Source: Sinobacterium norvegicum (GTDB taxonomy: Bacteria > Pseudomonadota > Gammaproteobacteria > Pseudomonadales > Sinobacteriaceae). Taken from it: a stretch of DNA of 64,000 nt. The translations under genes were made by a program, and so were the position numbers. Shown one piece after another: positions 17,750 to 27,668 of this stretch (the first letter of the stretch is position 1; each line of letters begins with the position of its first letter). The notes under the pieces were generated by a model. It saw only the letters and a program-made list of their open reading frames with translations, was not told the DNA's origin and searched no databases. Location: positions 496,001 to 560,000 of the forward strand of contig NZ_CAKLPX010000001.1 in assembly GCF_923077115.1 (NCBI RefSeq), read 5' to 3'.

Positions 17750-18964
17750 TTACAGCGCATCGAGGCCGCGTTGCATATCGGCAATTAAATCATCGATGTG
17801 CTCAAGGCCTACCGCTAAACGGATCAGGTTATCCTTAATACCCGCAGTTTGACGTAATTCAACCGTCAGTCTGCCGTGTGTCGTCGTTGCAGGATGAACA
17901 ATAGTGGTCTTGGCATCACCGAGATTGGCGGTCAACGAAACAATACGCGTAGCATCGATAAATTGCCAAGCCTGTTCCTTGCCACCCTTGACCTCGAACG
18001 ACAACACACCACCAAAGCCTGACATCTGCTGACAGGCCAGCTGATGTTGCGGATGATCCGATAAGCCTGCGTAGTGAACCTTATCGATCTGAGGCTGCTG
18101 CTGTAACCACTGAGCCATTGCCAGAGCATTATCACAATGCGCCTTCATGCGTAGGTTGAGTGTTTCCAGGCCTTTCATAAACACCCAGGCATTAAACGCA
18201 CTCATGGTTGGCCCACAGGTGCGTATAAAACCCAATACCTCTGCCATATGCGTTTGATTACCTACGACTACGCCGCCAACACATCGACCCTGACCGTCTA
18301 GATATTTGGTGGCTGAATGCACAACAATATCGGCACCCAGCGCCAAGGGCTGCTGTAATACTGGCGTACAAAAACAATTGTCAACCACTAGCAGAGCCTT
18401 GTGACTATGCGCCAGTGCAGCAAGCTGCTGAATATCCGCTAACTCACACAACGGGTTAGATGGCGTTTCCATGAAAAACATTGCCGTTTTATCGGTCACA
18501 GCTTGCTGCCACTGCTCGATGTCAGTCAACGAGACAAAACTGATGTTGACGCCAAATTTTTCCATGTATTTGGTAAATAGCACTGTTGTGGTACCAAACA
18601 CACTGCGTGAACACACAATATGATCACCCGACTTCAGCAGTGACATCACCGTACTGAGTATCGCTGCCATACCCGAAGAGGTGGCGACCGCGGCCTCAGC
18701 CCCCTCCATCGCAGCAATACGGTCTTCAAACGTCCGCACTGTTGGGTTGGTATAACGGGAATAGACATTGCCCTCTTCCTCACCACTGAATCGCGCGGCG
18801 GCTGAGGCCGCGCTATCAAAGACGTAAGAAGAGGTGGTGAAGATAGGTTCGCTGTGCTCGCCCTCTGGTCCACGTACTTGACCAGCTCTCACGGCCAAGG
18901 TATCAATGTGACAGGCGGCCAGCGCCTCGTCTCTCAATTGTTGCGGGTCTTGCTGGTCACTCAT
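17750..18964 (-). CDS. metZ: O-succinylhomoserine sulfhydrylase
   Basis: The 404-residue product is a Cys/Met metabolism PLP enzyme with YSRYTNPT near the N-terminus and the PLP lysine in SATKYLDGQGR. In the MetZ subgroup it makes homocysteine directly from O-succinylhomoserine and sulfide. The assignment as MetZ, not MetB or MetC, rests on its position six bases downstream of purF, the well-known purF-metZ arrangement of pseudomonads, and on overall sequence. A terminator follows closely. Cystathionine gamma-synthase remains the main alternative. Confidence 0.92.
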   Translation of the reverse strand: MSDQQDPQQLRDEALAACHIDTLAVRAGQVRGPEGEHSEPIFTTSSYVFDSAASAAARFSGEEEGNVYSRYTNPTVRTFEDRIAAMEGAEAAVATSSGMAAILSTVMSLLKSGDHIVCSRSVFGTTTVLFTKYMEKFGVNISFVSLTDIEQWQQAVTDKTAMFFMETPSNPLCELADIQQLAALAHSHKALLVVDNCFCTPVLQQPLALGADIVVHSATKYLDGQGRCVGGVVVGNQTHMAEVLGFIRTCGPTMSAFNAWVFMKGLETLNLRMKAHCDNALAMAQWLQQQPQIDKVHYAGLSDHPQHQLACQQMSGFGGVLSFEVKGGKEQAWQFIDATRIVSLTANLGDAKTTIVHPATTTHGRLTVELRQTAGIKDNLIRLAVGLEHIDDLIADMQRGLDAL

Positions 18965-18970
18965 AGCGTG

Positions 18971-20503
18971 TTAATTCTCCTGTGACGCCTCGTTATGTAT
19001 CTCGAGAAAGGCGCCATCGCCACTTTCTTCAGCAGCATTTTCTGATTTAGTTGAGTCATTTCGACTGGCATGAAGACGCTCTAAATAGGCGCGATCAATA
19101 TCTGCGGTAACATAATCACCATTAAACACTGAGCAATCGAACGCTTTCACGTTTTCATTCATACCACTAGAACACTCAATCAAATCATCTAAGTCTTGGT
19201 ATAACAAGAAGTCAGTACCAATCAATTGACCCACTTCGTCAATGGTACGCCCACCGGCAATCAACTCATCGACCGACGGCATATCGATACCGTACACGTT
19301 AGGGTAGCGTACCGGCGGCGCTGCCGAGGCGAAATACACCTTGTTTGCCCCTGCTTCACGTACCATTTCAATAATTTGACGACAGGTTGTGCCACGCACA
19401 ATGGAATCATCAACCAGCATAATATTCTTGCCCTCAAACTCACTACGCACGGCATTAAGCTTTTGGCGAACAGACTTTTTACGCTGCGTTTGCCCTGGCA
19501 TGATGAAGGTGCGACCAATATAGCGGTTTTTAACCAAGCCCAGGCTGTACTTAACGCCTAATTCCATCGCCATCGCCTCTGCCGCAATGGTAGACGTATC
19601 GGGGATAGGCACAATGGCATCGATTTTTAGATCACTGTAATCGCGATTGATTTTCTGTGCTAATTTAATGCCTTGCTTAACGCGAGACTGATAAACGCTG
19701 ATACCATCGATGACGCTGTCGGGGCGAGCAAAGTAAACATGCTCAAAAATACAGGGCACCAACCGTGTGTTCTCGGCACATTGCTGGCTGTGAAGATTAC
19801 CCTGCACATCGATATAAACCGCTTCACCGGGAGCAATGTCTCGGCTAAAGCTGAAGCCAAGTACATCGAGAGCAACCGATTCGGAGGCAATCATATACTC
19901 CTTACCCTCTACGCCATCACGCTCACCGAGGACCAGTGGTCGTATACCATTAGGGTCACGGAATCCCACCATGCCATGATTTGCTATCATCGCCACCACA
20001 GCGTAGGCACCACGGCACCGGCTATGCACGTTTTTAACCGCTGCAAATACGTCACGATATGTCGGCGTTAGTTTACCAAGGGTCTGCAACTCATTGGCGA
20101 AGACATTCAGCAACACCTCCGAATCCGAATCGGTGTTCATATGACGAAGGTTGGTTTTAAACACCTCCTTTGTCAGTTGTTCGGCATTGGTTAGGTTGCC
20201 ATTATGAGCCAGGCTAATACCGTAGGGAGAGTTGACGTAAAAAGGCTGTGCCAAGGCTGGGCTTGAGCCACCGGCCGTTGGGTATCTGACATGCCCAATA
20301 CCCATCGTGCCCACTAAACGAGTCATGTGCCGGGTTCTAAATACATCTCGAACCAACCCATTTCCCTTACGTTGATGCAAAGAACTTTGATCGCAGGTCA
20401 CCATGCCTGCCGCATCTTGTCCTCGGTGTTGTAAAACAGTCAACGCATCAAATAAAGATTGGTTAACATTACTCTTGGCGACAACGCCCACTATTCCACA
20501 CAT
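18971..20503 (-). CDS. purF: Amidophosphoribosyltransferase
   Basis: The 510-residue enzyme begins MCGIVG, exposing Cys2 as the glutaminase nucleophile, and has the PRPP-binding loop [12 protein letters not shown] in its second half. It transfers ammonia from glutamine to PRPP in the first step of purine synthesis. A C-terminal tail of about 30 residues rich in Ser, Asn and Glu extends beyond the conserved part. A GGAG site lies nine bases before the ATG. cvpA lies upstream and metZ downstream, the classical gene order. Confidence 0.97.
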   Translation of the reverse strand: MCGIVGVVAKSNVNQSLFDALTVLQHRGQDAAGMVTCDQSSLHQRKGNGLVRDVFRTRHMTRLVGTMGIGHVRYPTAGGSSPALAQPFYVNSPYGISLAHNGNLTNAEQLTKEVFKTNLRHMNTDSDSEVLLNVFANELQTLGKLTPTYRDVFAAVKNVHSRCRGAYAVVAMIANHGMVGFRDPNGIRPLVLGERDGVEGKEYMIASESVALDVLGFSFSRDIAPGEAVYIDVQGNLHSQQCAENTRLVPCIFEHVYFARPDSVIDGISVYQSRVKQGIKLAQKINRDYSDLKIDAIVPIPDTSTIAAEAMAMELGVKYSLGLVKNRYIGRTFIMPGQTQRKKSVRQKLNAVRSEFEGKNIMLVDDSIVRGTTCRQIIEMVREAGANKVYFASAAPPVRYPNVYGIDMPSVDELIAGGRTIDEVGQLIGTDFLLYQDLDDLIECSSGMNENVKAFDCSVFNGDYVTADIDRAYLERLHASRNDSTKSENAAEESGDGAFLEIHNEASQEN

Positions 20504-20567
20504 GCGAGTTAACTCCGGCCTACATTGTAATAGCGATTATTCAGCATGAAATCATGCCCTAAAACCA

Positions 20568-20588
20568 TTGCTGCGAAAGCCGCAGCAA
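20568..20588 (-). terminator. Small hairpin between cvpA and purF
   Basis: Eight-base arms TTGCTGCG (20568-20575) and CGCAGCAA (20581-20588) with a five-base loop. On the minus strand it is followed by TGGTTTT, so it is at best a weak terminator or attenuator between two genes usually co-transcribed. Confidence 0.4.
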
Positions 20589-20597
20589 CGAGAAAAC

Positions 20598-21092
20598 TTA
20601 AAACTTGCTGGTAACCCAACTGAACACAATTGAACCTGTTTCACGCCCCCAGGTCTCTAGCACCAAAAACTGCGGGATCAGGGTAGATTCACGCCACCAA
20701 GTGTCTTGGTCTATATGCAGTATAGGTGGCGCCAAAATTAAAACGGCAAGCACTAAAATAACCCCCCTCATGGCACCAAACACTGTACCCAGTAAACGGT
20801 CGGTGCCGCTTAAACCGGTCATTTTGACCAATTCACCGACCAAGAAATTGACCATCGAGCCGACGATAAGTGTCAATACAAATAAGATACCGAAAGAGGT
20901 TATTTGGCGGAGTGAGGCCGTTGCGATACTGTCGGACAGGAACGTGTTCATACCTTCGGCAAAAGTCATCGCCACAAAGAAGGCCAACGCCCAGACGACA
21001 AGAGACAGCGCTTCTTTAACAAACCCGCGCCAAAGGCTGATAACACAAGAAATGACGATAACCGCCACAATAATCCAATCAGCAACATTCAT
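20598..21092 (-). CDS. cvpA: CvpA family membrane protein
   Basis: This 164-residue protein has four predicted membrane segments, starts with WIIVAVIVISCVISLWRGF and has the conserved LLGTVFGAMRG segment of CvpA. The family was first found through colicin V production and is now linked to envelope homeostasis; its molecular function is unknown. It lies upstream of purF, as in enterobacteria and pseudomonads, and downstream of the SPOR-domain gene. No convincing ribosome site was seen before its ATG. Confidence 0.93.
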   Translation of the reverse strand: MNVADWIIVAVIVISCVISLWRGFVKEALSLVVWALAFFVAMTFAEGMNTFLSDSIATASLRQITSFGILFVLTLIVGSMVNFLVGELVKMTGLSGTDRLLGTVFGAMRGVILVLAVLILAPPILHIDQDTWWRESTLIPQFLVLETWGRETGSIVFSWVTSKF

Positions 21093-21168
21093 AGTGAAAA
21101 ATAGTCAAATATCTATCTGTTCAAAGAGGCTGTGGATTGTAACAAACAGTCGATTCAAATAGCTACAA

Positions 21169-21762
21169 TTATGGGACAAAGCGAACAATTAGGCCGCTAA
21201 ATTGATGCGTCTTTGCTAATTTTTTATTTATTGCTAACGCATCCGATTTGTTGACCATCGGGCCAAGAAATACCCGCCATACCGGCTTCTGCTGTAACTT
21301 CGCCTTTTTCACATAGACAAGATAACCGCTATTTTTAAGTGACTTTTCAATCGCTCTGGCGTTTTTTTCACTTCCGAAACTAGCCACTTGAACTGTCCAG
21401 GCTATCGGCAGCCCCTGCGCATCCAATACCGGCTGCTGACGCTGCATATCAGACGTCATTGCCGGCACCTCATCCACCGCCAATCTCACTGGCGTATCAG
21501 TCTTATCAGCTGGGGCTGGCAACTGTGAACTAGCCGAGACATTCAGAGGCTCAATCTGGCGCTGATAGCTACCGACTGTCCCGCTGTCTTTAACAAGCCT
21601 GGGGTTATCGATAACAAAACGCTGAAGATCAGGCGAATTAAGTTTCATCTCGACAACAATCTCTTCCCCGTTTTGCGGGTTGAGTAATATCGGCAAAAAA
21701 ATAACCGCCAAACCGGTTAAAATAATTGCGCCAATAACACGCTGTCTGATGTTTCTTGTCAC
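21169..21762 (-). CDS. SPOR-domain inner-membrane protein (DedD-like)
   Basis: The 197-residue product has a short basic cytoplasmic start, one membrane segment (about residues 10-27) ending near LLNPQNG, a linker rich in Pro, Gln and Asp, and a C-terminal SPOR domain of about 75 residues that includes WTVQVASFGS and VYVKKA. SPOR domains bind denuded glycan strands at the septum. Position between folC and cvpA matches dedD of enterobacteria and the equivalent pseudomonad gene. The start overlaps the folC stop by four bases (ATGA), so translation is coupled. Confidence 0.9.
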   Translation of the reverse strand: MTRNIRQRVIGAIILTGLAVIFLPILLNPQNGEEIVVEMKLNSPDLQRFVIDNPRLVKDSGTVGSYQRQIEPLNVSASSQLPAPADKTDTPVRLAVDEVPAMTSDMQRQQPVLDAQGLPIAWTVQVASFGSEKNARAIEKSLKNSGYLVYVKKAKLQQKPVWRVFLGPMVNKSDALAINKKLAKTHQFSGLIVRFVP

Positions 21763-23018
21763 CGCTTAGCCTCTTTCCGATTAAATAATGCTAATGCTTC
21801 TGATACGGTGAAAAACGAACCGCAAATAACAACCGTATCATCCTGCCCTACCAGCGTCGACAACCGGGCTAACGCTTGGCTTAAATTCTTGTTAATACTA
21901 ACCATCTTTATATTGTTTTGGTACAACACATCGGCCAGATCTTCGGCTTTAGCAGCACGATCAACCTTTAAGTTAGTCACAAACCAACCGCCATCGACAA
22001 CCTTTGCCAGTGGCTCGATTAAACCAGCCACATCCTTATCAGCCATTGCCCCAAGCAGTACATGACAGCGCCCAATAATGCCGTCATCAGACTTTAGCCG
22101 TCGAGCCAAACGTTCGGCAGAAGCAGGGTTATGAGCAACATCTAAGATAACCGAAAGCGTCTGATACTGTAGGCGCTGATATCGACCAGCCAGCTTGATC
22201 GAAGACAATACCTGCGAAGCATTCGGTGGCATGGTGAATGGCGATAATTCGATAACCTGCGCAGCCGTTGCGGCGGCCTCATAGGATAATGGCAGCTCAT
22301 CGATAATTAACTCACAGCCAGATTGCGTCCAGAGCTGATCAGTGTCAAAACCAAAATCACGACCGATCCATAGCGGCTTGGCGCCTATCTGAGCAAAACT
22401 GGTAGACAAACTTTTGGGGGGATCTAAATCGGCACAGATGACGGGCCGCCCAATGCGGCATATACCGGCTTTCTCCGGCCCTATAACTTCTCGGTCGCTG
22501 CCCAACCAACTTTCATGATCTATCGATATATTGGTTACGACTGCGATATCTGCGTCGATAATATTGGTCGCATCCAAGCGACCGCCCAGACCGACCTCAA
22601 AAAGAATGACATCGACGCCCCTATCAGCAAAGCAATACAGCCCTGCCAGCGTGGTAAATTCAAAAAAGGTGAGATCTATTTCGCCTCGCGCTGATTCAAT
22701 AGCCTCAAAAGCCTCGACCAAGGTATCGTCATCGATGGCAATGCCACCAATTTTAATACGCTCATTAAACCGTAAAATATGGGGGGAGGTATAGCAGCCA
22801 ACCGACTGGCCGCTGGCTAAAAGAAGCGCCTCTAATGTCGCAACGGTTGAACCCTTACCGTTGGTGCCGGCAACCGTTACCACAAAAGAGCAAGGCTGCA
22901 GTAGCTGCAACCTTTTCGCGACTTCATTTATTCGGTCAAGACCGAGTTCTATATCAGCAGGGTGCAGCGCTTCTATACGCTGCAGCCAATCATTCACCGC
23001 AATCTTAGACTGCACCAT
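21759..23018 (-). CDS. folC: Dihydrofolate/folylpolyglutamate synthase
   Basis: The 419-residue enzyme has the P-loop GTNGKGST near residue 50 and the Mur-ligase-like GLGGRLDATN segment. It adds glutamate to dihydropteroate and to tetrahydrofolates. It lies between accD and the SPOR gene, the usual arrangement accD-folC-dedD-cvpA-purF. The ribosome-like GGAG is 12 bases from the ATG, somewhat far. The 39-base gap to accD shows no terminator. Confidence 0.95.
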   Translation of the reverse strand: MVQSKIAVNDWLQRIEALHPADIELGLDRINEVAKRLQLLQPCSFVVTVAGTNGKGSTVATLEALLLASGQSVGCYTSPHILRFNERIKIGGIAIDDDTLVEAFEAIESARGEIDLTFFEFTTLAGLYCFADRGVDVILFEVGLGGRLDATNIIDADIAVVTNISIDHESWLGSDREVIGPEKAGICRIGRPVICADLDPPKSLSTSFAQIGAKPLWIGRDFGFDTDQLWTQSGCELIIDELPLSYEAAATAAQVIELSPFTMPPNASQVLSSIKLAGRYQRLQYQTLSVILDVAHNPASAERLARRLKSDDGIIGRCHVLLGAMADKDVAGLIEPLAKVVDGGWFVTNLKVDRAAKAEDLADVLYQNNIKMVSINKNLSQALARLSTLVGQDDTVVICGSFFTVSEALALFNRKEAKR

Positions 23019-23057
23019 AGCTAATTAACACTCCAATTCAGCCTTACAACAATCGCA

Positions 23058-23933
23058 TTATGCGACGTTGCGGTGTGTCAACTTAGACAAGACTGAATAG
23101 AGCTTATCGCGCATTTCGTATCGAGGCACGATCAAATCGATGGCACCGTGCTCCATCAAGAACTCACTGAGCTGAAAACCTTCAGGCAATTTCTGGCGAA
23201 TGGTCTGCTCAATAATGTTTGGCCCAGCGAAACCAGCCCGTGCATTAGGTTCAGCAACATTAATATCACCCAGCAGAGCCAAACTGGCAGAAACACCACC
23301 GTAGGTAGGGTCAGTTATCACCGACACATACGGAACACCCGCTTTTTTGAGTTTACGAATAACAGCACTGGTTTTGGCCATCTGCATCAGCGAAATTAAC
23401 GCTTCCTGCATACGAGCACCACCGGTGGCGGAGTAACAGATAAACGGTACACCCTGTTCCAGCGCAGCGTTTGCAGCACGAGTGAATCGCTCACCAACGG
23501 CATAGCCCATTGAACCGCCGTGGAAGTTAAATTCGAAGGCCGCAACAACGACAGGCATTCCCTTCAGGTTGCCTTGCATTGCCACTAGCGCATCATCTTC
23601 ACCGGTCGACTTCTGCGCCGCAGACAGACGATCTTTATACTTCTTTAAATCTTTAAACTTCAAGCGATCAACCGGCTGTACCTCAGTAGCAAGCTCAGTA
23701 CGGTCACCTTCATCAAGAAAAATATCGAGGCGGCGACGGGCACCAATACGCATATGATGATCACACTTGGGACAGACATCCAGCGCCCGCTCAAGCTCAG
23801 GGCGATACAATACCGAATCACATTTGATACAGGTCTTCCATAGACCTTCAGGGACATTGCTGCCTTTATCGCCCTTATTAGAACGCTCTTCACCACGACC
23901 CATTGAGGGTAAAATCTTATCTAACCAGCTCAT
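23058..23933 (-). CDS. accD: Acetyl-CoA carboxylase carboxyltransferase subunit beta
   Basis: The product shows the zinc ribbon of bacterial AccD, CX2C-X15-CX2C (CIKC and CPKC), then the carboxyltransferase domain with the GGARMQE segment and [10 protein letters not shown]. With AccA it transfers the carboxyl group from biotin to acetyl-CoA in fatty-acid synthesis. The frame is open to 23957, but the ATG at 23933 has GGGAAG just upstream and gives the canonical start MSWLDKILP (291 residues). It is followed by folC and preceded by trpA, with a possible stem-loop in the 88-base gap. Confidence 0.96.
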   Translation of the reverse strand: MSWLDKILPSMGRGEERSNKGDKGSNVPEGLWKTCIKCDSVLYRPELERALDVCPKCDHHMRIGARRRLDIFLDEGDRTELATEVQPVDRLKFKDLKKYKDRLSAAQKSTGEDDALVAMQGNLKGMPVVVAAFEFNFHGGSMGYAVGERFTRAANAALEQGVPFICYSATGGARMQEALISLMQMAKTSAVIRKLKKAGVPYVSVITDPTYGGVSASLALLGDINVAEPNARAGFAGPNIIEQTIRQKLPEGFQLSEFLMEHGAIDLIVPRYEMRDKLYSVLSKLTHRNVA

Positions 23934-23990
23934 ATTCTTCCCGTAATCCTCACTCAAAATAACGGTTTATCGTCCTAATACGCTTACAGT

Positions 23991-24013
23991 GGCCGGTGAT
24001 TATATCGCCGACC
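23991..24013 (-). other. Imperfect stem-loop between trpA and accD
   Basis: Ten-base arms (23991-24000 and 24004-24013) pair on the minus strand with one mismatch and one wobble around a three-base loop. No T-run follows, so it is more likely an mRNA processing or stability element than a terminator. Weakly supported. Confidence 0.3.
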
Positions 24014-24021
24014 CATCACTT

Positions 24022-24837
24022 TTATTTGTTATTATCGATCGCTGTACGCATATCTGCAATAAGTTCAGCCCCATATTGGGCCAACTCACTATTGTTCATT
24101 TTAGTAGACTGTTGATAGATACGCTGAACCAATGCACTACCCACAACCGCCCCATCGCTGACACTGGCTATCGCCGCGGCGGTGTCAGCATCTTTGATAC
24201 CAAAACCTACACTGATCGGCAAATCGGTCATCGAACGCAGGCTGCTAACCCGGCTCGAGACCTCCTCAACATCAAGGTTACCAGCGCCTGTCACACCTTT
24301 TACTGATACATAATACAAATAGCCTGAAGCAGCATCACAAATCTTCTGCGCTCTAGCATCGGTTGTTGTCGGCGCTAACAAGAAAATATTGTCAATACCA
24401 ACCTGCTTGAGCTCACTATCCAAACTACCAGCTTCCTCTGGCGGTAAATCGACGGTTAACAAACCATCAACCCCAGCCTGAGAGGCTGCTTTAGCGAATT
24501 CAGCATGCCCCATGACCTCAACGGGGTTAGCATACCCCATCAAAACAACCGGCGTAGTATTATCCTGCTGTCGGAAACTCGCTACCATAGCTAAAACATC
24601 TTTTAGGCCAACATTGTGCTCCAGCGCACGTTCGTGCCCCAATGCAATAGTCGGCCCCTCAGCCATAGGGTCAGAAAAAGGCACCCCGAGCTCGAGGATA
24701 TCCGACCCCTTTGCCACCAGCTCATGCAGGGCTTCTACGGTAAATTCTGGGTTTGGATCACCCGCCACAATATAGGGTATTAATGCTTTACGACCCTGGG
24801 CTTTAAGTTCATCCCACTTATCACTTAATCGACTCAC
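24022..24837 (-). CDS. trpA: Tryptophan synthase alpha chain
   Basis: The 271-residue protein has the TrpA segments ELGVPFSDPMAEGPTI and LLTVDLPPEE, including the catalytic Glu and Asp, and YYVSVKGVTG. It cleaves indole-3-glycerol phosphate to indole for the beta subunit. Translation starts with GTG at 24837, six bases after GAGGAG. trpB lies 31 bases upstream and trpF before that, forming a trpFBA unit. Confidence 0.97.
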   Translation of the reverse strand: MSRLSDKWDELKAQGRKALIPYIVAGDPNPEFTVEALHELVAKGSDILELGVPFSDPMAEGPTIALGHERALEHNVGLKDVLAMVASFRQQDNTTPVVLMGYANPVEVMGHAEFAKAASQAGVDGLLTVDLPPEEAGSLDSELKQVGIDNIFLLAPTTTDARAQKICDAASGYLYYVSVKGVTGAGNLDVEEVSSRVSSLRSMTDLPISVGFGIKDADTAAAIASVSDGAVVGSALVQRIYQQSTKMNNSELAQYGAELIADMRTAIDNNK

Positions 24838-24868
24838 GTATCACTCCTCAATTCTTTACCTACTGGGA

Positions 24869-26089
24869 CTAGACTTCTAAACCGTCAATAGCCGCTACAG
24901 TATGAATATCTTTATCACCACGACCAGACAAATTAACCAACACCGTTTGGTCAGGCCTCATTGTCGCGGCAAGCTTAGTGGCGTATGCGATGGCATGGCT
25001 GGATTCTAGCGCAGGGATAATCCCCTCAATCCGGGTCAAATCACGGAAGCCTTTAAGTGCCTCATCATCGGTAATCGACACATACTGAGCACGACCGATA
25101 TCTTTCAACCATGAATGTTCAGGTCCAACACCGGGGTAATCTAGGCCAGCTGATACTGAATGAGTATGAACAATTTGGCCATTATCATCTTCCATCAAAT
25201 AAGTGCGGTTGCCGTGTAAAATACCGGGCTGACCGACACTCAACGGTGCCGCATGCTTACCGGTTTCAACCCCATGACCACCGGCTTCAACACCGTAAAT
25301 AGCAACGTCTTTGTCATCAAGGAACGGATGAAACAGCCCGATAGCATTTGAACCACCGCCCACACAGGCAACCAGCGCATCAGGCAAACAACCGGCCTGT
25401 GCCAGCATCTGCTCTCGGGCTTCGCGCCCGATCACACACTGAAAGTCCCTGACCAATTTAGGATAAGGGTGTGGGCCTGCGGCGGTACCAATGATGTAGA
25501 AGGTGTCATCGACATTGGTCACCCAATCCCGCATCGCTTCATTCATGGCATCCTTTAAGGTTTTTGAACCAGAGCTGACAGAGATCACCTCAGCACCCAA
25601 TAGTTTCATACGATAGACATTCATCGCCTGACGCTGAATATCTTCCTCACCCATAAATACCTGGCACTCAAGCCCAAGTCGAGCAGCAATCGTTGCCGTG
25701 GCAACACCGTGCTGACCGGCACCGGTCTCTGCAATAACACGCTTTTTACCACTGTATTTGGCTAATAATGCCTGACCAATGGTATTGTTGATCTTATGGG
25801 CGCCGGTATGATTTAAATCTTCTCGTTTTAGGTATATCTGTGCACCACCAACAGACTTACTCAACCGCTCGGCATGATATAACGGCGAAGGGCGGCCGAC
25901 ATAGTGGGCTAAGTCATGATCAAATTCACGCTGGAACGCCTCTGTCTTTGACAGCGTCTCATACATGACATCGAGATCATCCAATGCTGCCATCAGTGTT
26001 TCTGAGACAAAACGGCCACCATATGCACCAAAACGACCATTGTCATCGGGCATGTTTCGTATTGTATCTGTCGTTATTTTATCGCTCAT
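24869..26089 (-). CDS. trpB: Tryptophan synthase beta chain
   Basis: The 406-residue product carries the PLP lysine in the HTGAHKINN segment, the GAGQHG segment and the C-terminal GRGDKD phosphate-binding loop. It condenses indole with serine to tryptophan. The start overlaps the end region of trpF (three-base gap) and has a GGAG site six bases before the ATG. The N-terminal 15 residues are variable. Confidence 0.98.
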   Translation of the reverse strand: MSDKITTDTIRNMPDDNGRFGAYGGRFVSETLMAALDDLDVMYETLSKTEAFQREFDHDLAHYVGRPSPLYHAERLSKSVGGAQIYLKREDLNHTGAHKINNTIGQALLAKYSGKKRVIAETGAGQHGVATATIAARLGLECQVFMGEEDIQRQAMNVYRMKLLGAEVISVSSGSKTLKDAMNEAMRDWVTNVDDTFYIIGTAAGPHPYPKLVRDFQCVIGREAREQMLAQAGCLPDALVACVGGGSNAIGLFHPFLDDKDVAIYGVEAGGHGVETGKHAAPLSVGQPGILHGNRTYLMEDDNGQIVHTHSVSAGLDYPGVGPEHSWLKDIGRAQYVSITDDEALKGFRDLTRIEGIIPALESSHAIAYATKLAATMRPDQTVLVNLSGRGDKDIHTVAAIDGLEV

Positions 26090-26092
26090 TAT

Positions 26093-26725
26093 TTACTCCG
26101 CGTAGGTGAAACTGGCGTTTACACGACGACAGAATTCACTCACTTTACTTTTATCTTTAACCCCAGGGCGGGCTTCAACACCACCACTGACGTCAACTGC
26201 GTAGGGTTTGGCCGTTGCTATCGCCTGCCCTACATTTTCACTGTTTAAACCGCCGGCCAAGACAATGCGCGAAGCCAAATCAGCGGGTATCTTATGCCAA
26301 TCAAAACGTTCACCTGTTCCTCCTGGAACACCTTTCTTATAAGCATCAAGCAACAGTGCTTGAGCTTGGTTATATCGTTGCGACGCCGCAATCAAATCAA
26401 CGTCGTCCCGCATTCTTATCGCCTTGATCCACGGGCGATTGAATTGTTGGCAAAACACTGCAGATTCATCACCATGGAACTGTAAACAGCTTAATTTGAC
26501 GTCAGCCAACACCGCATCAACAAAGCTCGCATCCGCATTAACAAATAAACCCACGCAGGTGACAAAGGGAGGCAGTGCCTGCGCAATCACTGCCGCTTGT
26601 TCTATAGTGACATTGCGCGGGCTATCGGCATAGAAGACGAGACCGATAGCATCTGCACCCGATGCCACAGCATGTAGAGCATCTTCTACCTGGGTAATGC
26701 CACACACTTTGATACGGGTTAACAA
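26093..26725 (-). CDS. trpF: Phosphoribosylanthranilate isomerase
   Basis: The 210-residue product begins with MLTRIKVCGITQVEDA, where the Cys is the general base of TrpF, and has the LAGGLNSENV segment and the DVSGGVE phosphate-binding loop. It catalyses the Amadori rearrangement in tryptophan synthesis. Translation apparently starts with TTG at 26725 with only a weak GGA site. It lies between truA and trpB. trpC and trpD are not in the window, so the pathway is split, as is common in gammaproteobacteria. Confidence 0.96.
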   Translation of the reverse strand: MLTRIKVCGITQVEDALHAVASGADAIGLVFYADSPRNVTIEQAAVIAQALPPFVTCVGLFVNADASFVDAVLADVKLSCLQFHGDESAVFCQQFNRPWIKAIRMRDDVDLIAASQRYNQAQALLLDAYKKGVPGGTGERFDWHKIPADLASRIVLAGGLNSENVGQAIATAKPYAVDVSGGVEARPGVKDKSKVSEFCRRVNASFTYAE

Positions 26726-26830
26726 GAGTCCGACCTATGGCTTAAAAATTCAAGCACGTAGTCTACCAGAAGCTAACGACCAAACACCATTGCGGCCGAG
26801 CTATTTCCAATGATTTTACCTGTTTATGGG

Positions 26831-27661
26831 TCAATCAGTAAAAAAACAAGGACCTAATGGCATCACTGGTATGGCATAGCGCTCCGGGTAACCCACCTTG
26901 ACCAAGTAGAGGCCGTTGGGCGCAGCTGTCGCTGCCGCCACAGAGCGGTCTTTACCTGCCAGCAATTCAGCCATCCACTCTACAGGTTGTCGACCATCAC
27001 CAATTGCAAGAAGACTACCGACAATATTGCGTACCATATGCAACAAAAACGCATTGGCTATGATATCAACGACGATCAGAGGCCCCTGCCTGGTGACCGT
27101 TATATTGTGTACGTTGCGAAAGGCGGTTTTGGATTGGCAGGCGAGGGCTCGAAAAGAGGTAAAGTCATGCTCCCCTAACAATGCCTGGGCAGCCAGATGC
27201 ATACGACGCTCATCAAGCGGGAAGCCGTGCCAGGTTAAGTTATTAAAGGCAATGGCTGGTTTGACGTCAGAGTTGGTGATGACATAACGGTAGCGACGCG
27301 AGGTGGCGCTGTGGCGCGCATGAAAATCATCGGCCACCTCCCTTGCCCATAACACTCTTACACTGCTTGCCAATTGAGTATTAGTACCCTTAACCCATGC
27401 TTTCATCGGGCGCTCAGCAGTGGTTTCAAAATGCACAATCTGACCGGTACCATGCACACCGGCATCGGTACGACCGGCGCAGTGTACTTTAATTGAATCG
27501 GTTGCAATTGCGGCAAGTGCTTTTTCTAAGGCCGCCTGAACGGTAGCCACGGGAGGTTTTCGTTGTATTTGCCAGCCATGATATTGGCTGCCGTCATACT
27601 CAACGCCCAATACAATCTTTCGTATTGGGCGCTGCAGGGTGTCGATACTACTTTTGGGCAT
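26831..27661 (-). CDS. truA: tRNA pseudouridine(38-40) synthase
   Basis: The 276-residue enzyme has the TruA start [10 protein letters not shown] and the catalytic Asp in [10 protein letters not shown], and the later [11 protein letters not shown] segment. It modifies uridines 38-40 of the anticodon stem. The gene begins seven bases after the fimV stop, and its GAG ribosome site overlaps that stop, so fimV and truA are probably translated from one mRNA. The fimV-truA-trpF order is that of pseudomonads. Confidence 0.97.
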   Translation of the reverse strand: MPKSSIDTLQRPIRKIVLGVEYDGSQYHGWQIQRKPPVATVQAALEKALAAIATDSIKVHCAGRTDAGVHGTGQIVHFETTAERPMKAWVKGTNTQLASSVRVLWAREVADDFHARHSATSRRYRYVITNSDVKPAIAFNNLTWHGFPLDERRMHLAAQALLGEHDFTSFRALACQSKTAFRNVHNITVTRQGPLIVVDIIANAFLLHMVRNIVGSLLAIGDGRQPVEWMAELLAGKDRSVAAATAAPNGLYLVKVGYPERYAIPVMPLGPCFFTD

Positions 27662-27668
27662 TACATAC

